Under the pieces are notes generated by a model. That model saw only the letters and a program-made list of their open reading frames with translations. It made no database searches and was not told where the DNA came from. Position numbers and translations under genes: made by a program. 6,640 nt of DNA from an uncultured bacterium. Its GTDB lineage: Bacteria > Planctomycetota > Phycisphaerae > Phycisphaerales > SM1A02. The first letter of the stretch is position 1. Each line of letters begins with the position of its first letter. Location: contig CAIXEV010000361.1 in NCBI GenBank assembly GCA_903918555.1, positions 1 through 6,640 of the forward strand, read 5' to 3'. Below, piece by piece: positions 1 to 5,874 of the stretch.

Positions 1-492
1 CTCGACCAGCACACCGACCGCATCATCGCGAGCGCGCTCGTCAGCCGTCACCTCAGCCGCGAGAAGCCGCAGTACCGCGCGGGGCTCGAGGTCGACCTCC
101 TTGTCTACGAGGAGACGACGCTCGGATACAACGCGATCGTCGAGGGCACCCACCGCGGGCTGATCTACCGCAGCACCGTGGGCGCGCCGCTCGAGATCGG
201 CTCGCGCCTGCGCGGCTTCATCAAGGAAGTGCGCGAGGATGGAAAGATCGACCTCTCGCTCGACCGCGCGGGATACGAGCGCGTCGCGCCGCTCGCGCGG
301 CTGATCCTCGAGGAGCTCGAACGGCTCGGCGGGCGGCTCAATCTCGACGACTCGAGCGACCCGGCCGAGATCCGCCGCCGCTTCGGCGCGAGCAAGAAGG
401 CGTTCAAGCAGGCGATCGGCGCGCTCTACCGAGAGCGACGGATCGCGATGCTGAACCCAGGCATCGAGCTCGTGCGCGACAGCCCGCGCTAG
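1..492 (+). CDS. cvfB: CvfB/YitL-family S1 RNA-binding protein, C-terminal part
   Basis: The reading frame is open from the first base of the window, so the true start lies upstream. About 163 C-terminal residues are visible, ending at TAG 490-492. The order matches the CvfB/YitL family. First comes a stretch resembling the end of one S1 repeat (TDRIIASALVSRHL, codons 6-19). Next is an S1-type beta-barrel (about codons 29-90) with the signatures GYNAIVEG, HRGLIYRS and GFIKEVREDGKIDLSL. Last is a winged-helix tail (about codons 95-155) with SDPAEIRRRFGASKKAFKQA and IGALYRERRI. Family members bind RNA through S1 domains and are linked to virulence-factor regulation in staphylococci; the role in this organism is unknown. 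A GTG at 178 is an internal Val codon, not a start, because conserved S1 sequence precedes it. Family assignment is confident; function is by homology only. Confidence 0.9.
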   Translation, partial: LDQHTDRIIASALVSRHLSREKPQYRAGLEVDLLVYEETTLGYNAIVEGTHRGLIYRSTVGAPLEIGSRLRGFIKEVREDGKIDLSLDRAGYERVAPLARLILEELERLGGRLNLDDSSDPAEIRRRFGASKKAFKQAIGALYRERRIAMLNPGIELVRDSPR

Positions 493-537
493 GCGCTCCC
501 ACGCAGATGCAAAAGAGTCAGCCGCGGCCCGAGCCGC

Positions 538-546
538 TGCTACTAT
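538..546 (+). promoter_or_regulatory. Candidate extended -10 promoter for terC
   Basis: TGC followed by TACTAT (541-546) fits the extended -10 pattern TGn-TAnnaT, matching TATAAT at four of six positions. Transcription would begin near 552-553, leaving a short leader that contains the SD-like AGGAAA at 560-565 before ATG 569. No convincing -35 hexamer is seen, which is usual for extended -10 promoters. The 76-base gap after the S1 gene is too short to hold a full yybP-ykoY manganese riboswitch, which often precedes terC-type genes, and none is visible. It does hold a small GCGGC/GCCGC hairpin (524-537) with no T-tract. Confidence 0.35.
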
Positions 547-568
547 CCGCGCCCTACCTAGGAAACCC

Positions 569-1771
569 ATGACGGAACTCCTTCTCCTCGCCACCGATAC
601 GGTCACGACGGCCGCCGCCAATCCCGCCTCTCTGAAGATCTGGGCGTATGTGGCCTTCGTCGGCCTCGTCGTCGTCTTCCTCGCGCTCGACCTCGGCGTC
701 TTCCACCGCGAGGCGCACGAAGTCTCGATGAAGGAAGCCGCGACCTGGTCGGTCATCTGGCTCTCCTGCGGCATCGCGTTCGCGGGATTCGTCTACAAGG
801 CCTACGACGCGCATTGGCTCGGGCTTGGCCTCGATACGCCGCGCTATAACACCCACGAACTCGCGGGGCAGGTGCCCGAGCAGCCCATCATCGTCTCGGG
901 TGAAGTCACGGGCGCCGAGGCGGCCAAGCAGTATCTCGTCGGCTATGTCGTCGAGAAGTCGCTGGCGATGGACAACATCTTCGTCATCGCGCTGATCTTC
1001 GCGTTCTTCGCGGTGCCCGCGAAGTACCAGCACCGCGTCCTCTTCTGGGGCATCATCGGCGCGCTCATCATGCGCGGCGGCATGATCGGGATCGGCGCAG
1101 GCCTGATCCTGAAATACCAGTGGATCCTGATCATCTTCGGCGGTTTCCTGGTGCTGACGGCGCTGAAGATGGCGCTGATCAAGGGGAACGACGACCCCTC
1201 GCAGAACATCGCCGTCAAGCTTGCGAAGAAGTTCCTGCCGACCGTCGAGTTCTACGACGGACAGCGTTTCTTCACGAAGCGCACGGTCAAGCCGACCTAC
1301 AGCAAGGACCCGGCGACGGGCAAGGAAACGATGGATCCCGCGCCCGCCGGGTCGCTTTCGGCGAAGTGGGCGATCACGCCGCTCTTCCTCGCGCTGATCC
1401 TCGTCGAGATCACCGACCTCGTCTTCGCGGTCGACTCGATCCCCGCGATCTTCGCGATCACGCCCGACCCGTTCATCGTCTTCACGAGCAACATCTTCGC
1501 GATCCTCGGCCTGCGCGCGCTCTACTTCTGCCTCGCGGCCCTGATCTCCAAGTTCCGCTTCCTGAAGCCGGCGCTCATCCTCATCCTCGCGTTCGTCGGC
1601 GTGAAGCTCCTGCTTCTCAGCGTGCCGCCGTACCTCGATGTGTTCGGCATGGCGCCGCAGAAGTCGATCAAGATCGACACGACGCTCTCGCTCGTCATCG
1701 TGCTCGCGACCCTCGCGCTCGCGACGGTGCTCAGCGTGCTGATCCCGGCGAAGGCGAAGCAGGCTCACTGA
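569..1771 (+). CDS. terC: TerC/Alx-family integral membrane protein (metal homeostasis)
   Basis: This is a complete 400-residue inner-membrane protein. Family hallmarks are LDLGVFHR (40-47), EKSLAMDNIFVIALIF (129-144) and EITDLVFAVDSIPAIFAIT (280-298). The Asp residues D135, D283 and D289 sit inside membrane helices, where family members are thought to handle a divalent metal. About nine hydrophobic segments are visible, near 22-44, 56-76, 121-148, 155-178, 183-203, 267-287, 298-322, 331-353 and 372-393. Relatives such as E. coli Alx take part in manganese homeostasis; others belong to tellurite-resistance clusters, but no other ter gene is nearby. It is longer than Alx (about 320 residues) because of two polar insertions, at about 80-118 and 226-263. 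ATG 569 follows AGGAAA (560-565) with a short spacer. The last 41 bases overlap the antisense remnant that ends at 1731. The symbol is a family label only. Confidence 0.92.
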   Translation: MTELLLLATDTVTTAAANPASLKIWAYVAFVGLVVVFLALDLGVFHREAHEVSMKEAATWSVIWLSCGIAFAGFVYKAYDAHWLGLGLDTPRYNTHELAGQVPEQPIIVSGEVTGAEAAKQYLVGYVVEKSLAMDNIFVIALIFAFFAVPAKYQHRVLFWGIIGALIMRGGMIGIGAGLILKYQWILIIFGGFLVLTALKMALIKGNDDPSQNIAVKLAKKFLPTVEFYDGQRFFTKRTVKPTYSKDPATGKETMDPAPAGSLSAKWAITPLFLALILVEITDLVFAVDSIPAIFAITPDPFIVFTSNIFAILGLRALYFCLAALISKFRFLKPALILILAFVGVKLLLLSVPPYLDVFGMAPQKSIKIDTTLSLVIVLATLALATVLSVLIPAKAKQAH

Positions 1772-2182
1772 TCCCTTCGAGCGTAAGTTCGACATCCTCG
1801 ATCACGATGTCCTCGCCCAGCCAGACGCTGGTCAGGCCGATCGTCTCTTCTGCGAGTTCAAGCGAGGGACGCAGGAAGATGTCGTAGCGGCCAGGGTTGA
1901 GCGGGGGGGTCGTAACGACCGGGTGCGAATTCGTCGCCGAGGCCTTCGCCGCGCAAGACCTCTCGGATCGACTCATCCTTGCCGACGACGGTGATGGGTT
2001 TCGACCGCCGCATCTCTTCGGGCGCGAGCAGCTCGAATTGGTTGCTGCGACCGCATCTCCACAGCGCGCCGCCGTTCGCGCAAGCAAAAACGACGAAATC
2101 TTGTTCTTGCAGAGAATCGCCGAGGCGGAGCCGCGCGAAGAAGTGCGCACTGCCGACGCTTCTGGCTCGCGATGGCGGTCAT
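1731..2182 (-). pseudogene. Frameshifted unrecognised protein gene (disrupted or sequence error)
   Basis: Read from right to left, protein-like sequence runs through different minus-strand frames. ATG 2182-2180 opens as MTAIASQ with GGTGG just upstream. A neighbouring frame, open from 2178 to a TGA at 1860-1858, then gives SVGSAHFFARLRLGDS, FVVFACANGGALWRCGRSNQ, FELLAPEEM and SKPITVVGKDES. A third frame takes over and gives NPGRYDIFLRPSLELAEET and TSVWLGEDIVIEDVELTLEG, ending with a TGA at 1733-1731. The second junction lies between about 1903 and 1945, and a run of seven G (C on this strand) at 1903-1909 is the obvious suspect: dropping one base joins the frames. The first junction, near 2165, is less certain. 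I do not recognise the family. There is no signal peptide, and the product would be soluble, about 150 residues. It diverges from the HAF/dockerin gene with about 46 bases between starts. A plus-strand frame over 1897-2217 with a TTG start is the main rival, but it lacks an SD and is probably an antisense shadow. Confidence 0.5.
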
Positions 2183-2215
2183 CTCTCCACCAGCCAGTGT
2201 TCACGCACTCCAGAT

Positions 2216-2220
2216 AGGAG
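2216..2220 (+). promoter_or_regulatory. Shine-Dalgarno AGGAG that fixes the HAF/dockerin start
   Basis: AGGAG lies eight bases upstream of ATG 2229, and that ATG opens directly into a signal peptide. The in-frame ATG at 2172 is 19 codons earlier, lacks an SD, and would put unrelated polar residues in front of the signal peptide. The start at 2229 is therefore preferred. Confidence 0.8.
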
Positions 2221-2228
2221 CTCACAAC

Positions 2229-3687
2229 ATGTTTCGGATGACTTCCACCTTCGTGGCGGCCGCTGTCGCTGCCATCTCGTCGTCGGCCATGGCCGATGTC
2301 CCCTTCCAGCCTCTCGCCGACTTCGGACTCGGTGGGCAGCCCTCCGATGTGAACTCGGCGGGCATCATCGTCGGCTCGGTGCGCGTCGAGAACGAGCCCG
2401 GTCCGTATGTGCCGGTCATCTGGCAGACCTCGAGCTCCGCCCCGACTCCGCTTCCGACCGTGAACGGCGGCTACGCGGTCGCCATCAACTCGAACGGCGA
2501 CATCGTCGGCACCGAGTTCCAGGTCTCCGGCGTCTACGGCATCCCGGTCCTCTGGTCGAACGGCGAGCGCATCGAGCTTCCCGACCTTGGCGAGGGCGGC
2601 TACGCGAACGACATCAACGAGGCCGGCGTGATCATCGGAAATGTGATCAGCAAGGGCCAGTACCGCGCCGCGCGCTGGGTCAACCGCGAGCTCGAGCTGC
2701 TTCCGCTGCCCGAGTTCGAGACCGACGACGGCGTGATCTGGAGCTTCGCGAACACCATCAACTCCGCCGGCGTGATCAGCGGCACGATTCAGGCCCCGAT
2801 CGGCACTCCGTCGGCCGCGCTGCGCTGGGATTCGGAAGGCGTCGAGTTCGTCCAGAGCGAAGGTCTCGAGACGAAGGGCATTTCCGTCGACAACCTCGGT
2901 GGAATCCTCATCAACGGCTACTTCGATGGTGGCGTGAGCCGCGCCCCCGCGGTCGTGCAGGACAACGGCACGGTCAATGTGCTTCAGATCCCGGCCGAGC
3001 TCTTTGGCGGCGCCTCTGGCCTCGCGATGGGCCGCAACGGCATCGTGGCCGGCTACTACTACGCCTCGGGCGACAGTGGCTTCCAGATCAAGGCCGTCGC
3101 GTGGCCGAACGGCGTGTTCACCCCGCTCGAAATGCCCGCTGGCCAGCGCTACGCCTTCCCGGGCGCCGTCGGCATGAACGGCATGGTGTTTGGTTCGGCG
3201 ACCGATGGCCAGACCGGCCGCTCGGTGCCTGGATTCTGGCAGCTCGACATCGAGGGATCCACCCCTCCGCTCGACGCCGGTCAGCGGCGCACGCGGGCAG
3301 ACCGTCCAGCTCGCCGCCGAAAGCGTCCGCAACTCGGGTGCGAATGTCGGCTACAGCGTGGCGGCCCGCGTCAACGGCGCGATCGTCGGCCAGTCGGTCA
3401 CGAACTCGCAGGGCAAGGCGACCGTCAGCTTCACGATCCCGCAGTCCGCGACCGGCAGCCAGCTCACCGTCCAGTTCAAGGACGAGACCGGCGCCACCAC
3501 GACGACCGTGATCCAGATCGAGTCCGCCTGCGCGGCGGCCGACCTCAACTGCGACACCCGCGTCAACGCGCAGGATCTCGCCGCTCTGCTCTCGGCCTGG
3601 GGCCAGACTGGCGCAGCCGACCTGAACCGCGACGGTTCGGTCAACGCTCCCGACCTCGCGGTGCTCCTCTCGGGCTGGACGGGCTGA
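2229..3687 (+). CDS. Secreted HAF-repeat / Ig-like / dockerin protein, frameshifted
   Basis: The protein starts with a Sec signal peptide, MFRMTSTFVAAAVAAISSSAMA, probably cleaved after AMA (22). A region of about 320 residues follows, with HAF-type extracellular repeats. Their recurring core (N-x-x-G-x-I/V-x-G) shows as VNSAGIIVGS (41-50), INSNGDIVGT (86-95), INEAGVIIGN (129-138), INSAGVISGT (177-186), GRNGIVAGYY (268-277) and GMNGMVFGS (315-323), interspersed with aromatic strands such as PVLWSNG. This is likely a beta-propeller-like fold. The frame then changes by one base near 3275-3290. The new frame gives an Ig-like domain (3286 to about 3522) and a C-terminal type I dockerin (3541-3684), stopping with a TGA at 3685-3687. 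The corrected length is about 486 residues. The original frame stays open by chance to 3887 but encodes Arg/Pro-rich nonsense across the terminator. The break may be a sequencing error or a real lesion. The role is probably extracellular or surface binding; the ligand is unknown. Confidence 0.8.
3541..3684 (+). other. Type I dockerin domain coding segment (two EF-hand-like repeats)
   Basis: Two calcium-binding-like loops are visible. The first, at 3541-3576, reads DLNCDTRVNAQD, followed by LAALLSAWG. The second, at 3619-3654, reads DLNRDGSVNAPD, followed by LAVLLSGW. Ligand positions 1, 3, 5, 9 and 12 are kept in both. The first loop has Thr instead of Gly at position 6 and a Cys at position 4. 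This style of dockerin ending in LLxxWG is common in planctomycete secreted proteins, where cohesin partners are usually not evident. The domain is in a different frame from the signal peptide and HAF repeats. Confidence 0.85.
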
Positions 3688-3733
3688 TCCGTCCCGCCGC
3701 GAGCGATCGCGACGACAAGTTGTTCTCCTCTTC

Positions 3734-3767
3734 GAAGGCGCCCCGGTCACTCGGGGCGCCTTCTTTC
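3734..3767 (+). terminator. Rho-independent terminator of the HAF/dockerin gene
   Basis: An 11-bp perfect stem, GAAGGCGCCCC (3734-3744) pairing with GGGGCGCCTTC (3753-3763), encloses an eight-base loop that can close further. It is followed by a T-rich end (3761-3766, TTCTTT). It lies 46 bases after the dockerin stop codon and before the next gene. The reverse strand has no matching T-tract, so it acts on plus-strand transcripts only. Confidence 0.88.
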
Positions 3768-3826
3768 GTGCTGACACTGTGGCAGCGCCGATTTCTCATG
3801 CGGTCCGAAGGGCCTGGCCGATCGTC

Positions 3827-3845
3827 GCGCGGGTCCAGCCCGCGC
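3827..3845 (+). other. GC hairpin in the leader of the 3875 gene
   Basis: GCGCGGG (3827-3833) pairs perfectly with CCCGCGC (3839-3845) around a five-base loop, about 14 bases upstream of the SD at 3860-3866. It has no T-tract, so it is not an ordinary terminator. It could stabilise or modulate the leader, or be a chance product of high GC. No clear promoter hexamers are seen between the terminator and this gene. Confidence 0.3.
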
Positions 3846-3874
3846 AAGGCCGGTCGAGCAAAGGAACTTCACGC

Positions 3875-4984
3875 ATGTGGCTTGTGATTCGCTTGCTCAT
3901 CGCCATCGGCGCGGTCGTCGTCCGGTTTCTCTCGCCGAGCTGGCGCGGCAAGCCCACCGGTGAGGCGGGCGGCCGTCCGACCTACCAGTCCGTCTCGAAG
4001 ACGAAGAAGGGCGCGGTCACCGGATTCCGCCTCGGCATCGAGCTCGACACTGGACTCGTCTTCGACTTCCACGAGGAGTCGGAGAGCGATCGCTTCTTCA
4101 AGTGGCTCGGGGTCTCCGACGAGCTCCAGACGGGCGACGAGGCGTTCGACCGCAGGATCTATGTCGCGTGCGACCACCTCGGCCTGCACGACCTGCTGCG
4201 CAGCGAGCCTCGCGCGCGGGCCGCGATCATGGCGCTGTTCGCCGCAGGTTTCGCGCGCATCCGCTCCGACGGCAAGGTGCTCTGGATGCGGAGGGCTTCG
4301 GAGAAGGAGCCGGCCGCGGAGGACTTCGCGCCGCTCGTCGAGCTCGCCGAGTCGCTCTCCTGCCTCGAGCGTCGCGATGGATTCCGCGTGCACATGCCGC
4401 GCCCGTTCGCGCTCCGCTTCGTGGTCGTGGAGGCGGTCGTCTGGTCGATCTTCGGCTACGCCGCTTCGTCGTGGATCTCGCTCACCTACGACTTCGGCTG
4501 GAGCTACTTCGAGTTCGGGCGATTGCTCTGGCTCGGCGGGCTCTCGGCGGCCGCGCTGATCGCGGTGATCCTCTGCCTGATCGTGCTCTTCCTCCGCGGC
4601 TCGTCGCGCGGGCACCGGATCGTGGTCGAGAGCGGGGTGCTGCTCGTGCTCGCGCTGCCCGTCGCGGGCGTCTCGATCGTCTCCGACATCAACTCGCACT
4701 CGCAGGGGGATGCGCCGATCTCGGTCGAGAGCGAGATCATGTCGAAGCGCAAGGTCACGCGAAGGACGAGGCGCAGCACGACGACCGACTACTACATCAA
4801 TCTCGCGCCGCCGAAGACGCGCCCGATCGGGTTCGATGCGCCGCTCAGCGTGCAGGTTGGATACGGCGACTTCAAGGCCGCCGAGCCAACGGGAACCCTG
4901 CGCATGCAGATCGAGCCTGGCGCGCTCGGGATTCCGTGGATCGCGGATCGCACGGTCCTTCCGCCGCCGCCGCCGACCCAGTGA
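3875..4984 (+). CDS. Unrecognised multi-span membrane protein, 369 residues
   Basis: ATG 3875 is chosen because AAAGGAA (3860-3866) lies nine bases upstream and the protein then opens with a hydrophobic segment (2-20). A GTG 32 codons earlier lacks an SD and would add a polar extension reaching back nearly to the terminator. A soluble domain follows (about 35-175), with FRLGIELDTGLVFDFHEE (51-68), FFKWLGVSDELQTGDEAFD (74-92) and IYVACDHLGLHDLL (95-108). Three further hydrophobic segments lie near 180-200, 216-240 and 252-270. The tail (271-369) is polar, with a very basic patch (KRKVTRRTRR, 291-300), beta-like strands and a proline run near the C-terminus. No catalytic motif is recognised. 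The TGD-x-x-FD-x-x-(I/Y)-Y-(V/I)-A-(C/S)-D pattern recalls uncharacterised membrane proteins of other bacteria, from memory only. It stops three bases from the convergent doxX stop. Confidence 0.85.
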   Translation: MWLVIRLLIAIGAVVVRFLSPSWRGKPTGEAGGRPTYQSVSKTKKGAVTGFRLGIELDTGLVFDFHEESESDRFFKWLGVSDELQTGDEAFDRRIYVACDHLGLHDLLRSEPRARAAIMALFAAGFARIRSDGKVLWMRRASEKEPAAEDFAPLVELAESLSCLERRDGFRVHMPRPFALRFVVVEAVVWSIFGYAASSWISLTYDFGWSYFEFGRLLWLGGLSAAALIAVILCLIVLFLRGSSRGHRIVVESGVLLVLALPVAGVSIVSDINSHSQGDAPISVESEIMSKRKVTRRTRRSTTTDYYINLAPPKTRPIGFDAPLSVQVGYGDFKAAEPTGTLRMQIEPGALGIPWIADRTVLPPPPPTQ

Positions 4985-4987
4985 CGC

Positions 4988-5404
4988 TCAGTGCGTGCGC
5001 TTCGCGCGCAGGCCGTCGATGCTGTAGTGGCCCGCGCCCGTCAGCATGAGCACCGCGAATCCGACGAGGTAGAGGAGCGCGAGCTCCTTCTCCGCGAGCG
5101 GATCGCTCCAGTGCACCATGAACGCCGCCACCGCCATCGTGGCTGCGGCGGGGATCGCGGCCCAGCGGGTGAACAGTCCGACGATCAGAAGCGCGGGCGC
5201 CACGACCTCGCCGAGGACGGCAAGCGAGAGCGACGCGGTCGCGCCGATCCCGATCGGGTCGGGGAACTGGATCTCGCCGCCGGCGAAGAGCTTCTCGGCC
5301 TTCGGGATGCCGTGCGTCAGCATGAGCCCTGCCATGCCGAGGCGAAGGAAGAGGAGGCCGAGGTCGTTCAGGTTGCGCGAGAGGTTGTCGGAGAGTGCGG
5401 ACAT
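4988..5404 (-). CDS. DoxX-family membrane protein
   Basis: The product is a 138-residue small integral membrane protein with four hydrophobic segments, near 15-32, 54-78, 82-98 and 106-124. DoxX features are LGLLFLRLGMAGLMLTHGIPK (15-35), AVLGEVVAPALLIVGLFTRW (62-81) and HWSDPLAEKELALLYLVGF (98-116), followed by a C-terminal GAGHYSIDGLRA. Members are quinone- or redox-associated membrane proteins. Some form a complex with superoxide dismutase and a rhodanese in mycobacteria, but many have no known function. The start is uncertain: ATG 5404, ATG 5422 and TTG 5428 are in frame and none has a clear SD. ATG 5404 is chosen because it leaves a normal DoxX N-terminus. It is transcribed away from arsR with 62 bases between starts, so its promoter must lie in or beside the ArsR control region. 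That suggests, but does not prove, co-regulation. Confidence 0.88.
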   Translation of the reverse strand: MSALSDNLSRNLNDLGLLFLRLGMAGLMLTHGIPKAEKLFAGGEIQFPDPIGIGATASLSLAVLGEVVAPALLIVGLFTRWAAIPAAATMAVAAFMVHWSDPLAEKELALLYLVGFAVLMLTGAGHYSIDGLRAKRTH

Positions 5405-5454
5405 CAGGGCAGCGTACCGCATCCACAAACGGTGCTGGCGCAGCGGAGTTTCGC

Positions 5455-5460
5455 TATACT
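5455..5460 (+). promoter_or_regulatory. Candidate -10 box of the arsR operon, implying a leaderless mRNA
   Basis: TATACT matches the TATAAT consensus at five of six positions and lies just before ATG 5467. Initiation six or seven bases downstream would fall at 5466-5467, on the start codon itself. No SD precedes that ATG, which agrees with leaderless translation. The expected -35 position (around 5432) holds no good match. Confidence 0.5.
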
Positions 5461-5478
5461 TGCATCATGGCACAAGTA
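5457..5478 (+). promoter_or_regulatory. Candidate ArsR operator (inverted repeat)
   Basis: TACTTG (5457-5462) and CAAGTA (5473-5478) form a perfect six-base inverted repeat with a ten-base spacer. It overlaps the -10 box and the arsR start codon. ArsR/SmtB dimers bind imperfect palindromes of this size over their own promoters, so this is a natural autorepression site. The call rests on symmetry and position; no family consensus was checked. Confidence 0.5.
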
Positions 5479-5874
5479 CGCAAGCAATTGTCCGCCACCC
5501 GTCGGCCGAGGACCCCGCGTCAGGCGGCCGCCTGCTGCCGGCCCGTCGACGACCTGCTCGAGCCCGCGCTGTTCAAGGCGCTTGGCGATCCGACGCGCGT
5601 GCGGCTGCTTGCGTGCGTCGCCAAGTGCGGCCGCGCCTGCTCGGTGAGCGAGGTCGCGGAGTGCTGCTCGGTCGATCTCTCGGTGGTGTCGCGGCACCTG
5701 CAGGCGCTCGCGCGCGCGGGCCTCATCGAGCCCTCGCGCAGCGGCCGCACCGTGAGCTATGCGGTGCGCTACTCCGAGGTCGTTGCCAAGTTCCGCGCGC
5801 TCGCCGATGCGATTCAGGAGTGCGCGCCCGAGAAGAGCCCTTGCTGCGAAGGAGGTCGCCATGGCTGCTGCTGA
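5467..5874 (+). CDS. arsR: ArsR/SmtB-family arsenic-responsive repressor, cysteine-rich
   Basis: The product is a 135-residue winged-helix repressor. The ArsR core is plain: LFKALGDPTRVRLLACV (35-51), the helix-turn-helix VSEVAECCSVDLSVVSRHLQ (60-79) with ALARAGLIE, and the wing SGRTVSYAV (92-100). Twelve Cys are present: 23, 24, 50, 54, 58, 66, 67, 119, 126, 127, 134 and 135. C66-C67 sit where classical ArsR carries its ELCVCDL metal site. C50-x3-C54-x3-C58 and the paired Cys at both ends add further thiols. Family members bind DNA as dimers and release it when trivalent As or Sb binds Cys. ATG 5467 is chosen over upstream in-frame options because -10 and operator candidates sit directly on it. 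The tail CCEGGRHGCC is encoded by DNA that also carries the SD of the next gene, and the two genes overlap by 14 bases. With ArsC-ArsM downstream, the inducer is most likely As(III). Confidence 0.93.
   Translation: MAQVRKQLSATRRPRTPRQAAACCRPVDDLLEPALFKALGDPTRVRLLACVAKCGRACSVSEVAECCSVDLSVVSRHLQALARAGLIEPSRSGRTVSYAVRYSEVVAKFRALADAIQECAPEKSPCCEGGRHGCC
5849..5855 (+). promoter_or_regulatory. Strong SD of arsC-arsM inside the arsR coding end
   Basis: AAGGAGG lies five bases upstream of ATG 5861 and at the same time encodes part of the C-terminal tail of ArsR. ATG 5861 precedes the arsR stop at 5872-5874, so the two genes overlap by 14 bases and translation is probably coupled. A later in-frame ATG at 5882 also precedes the ArsC motif but lacks a comparable SD. 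Confidence 0.85.

Noticed and set aside
524..537. Terminator after the CvfB-type gene
   Set aside because: The stem is only five base pairs and no T-tract follows.
493..568. Manganese (yybP-ykoY) riboswitch before terC
   Set aside because: The gap is only 76 bases and none of the expected paired elements could be made out. Only a small GC hairpin is present.
554..1795. Minus-strand frame of 413 codons opposite terC
   Set aside because: The product is almost entirely Arg, Glu, Asp and His, the usual antisense shadow of a GC-rich gene. The plus strand carries a clear TerC protein.
1897..2217. Plus-strand frame of 106 codons with a TTG start
   Set aside because: It has no SD and no recognised motif. 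The minus-strand frames over the same bases join to protein-like sequence that extends beyond it. Kept only as a rival reading.
3285..3887. Continuation of the HAF frame beyond the frameshift
   Set aside because: The residues become Arg/Pro-rich and the frame reads through the strong terminator at 3734-3767. The dockerin frame is clearly the real one.
3869..4699. Minus-strand frame of 276 codons under the 3875 gene
   Set aside because: Charged, low-complexity antisense shadow with no start signal. The plus-strand gene has an SD and membrane segments.
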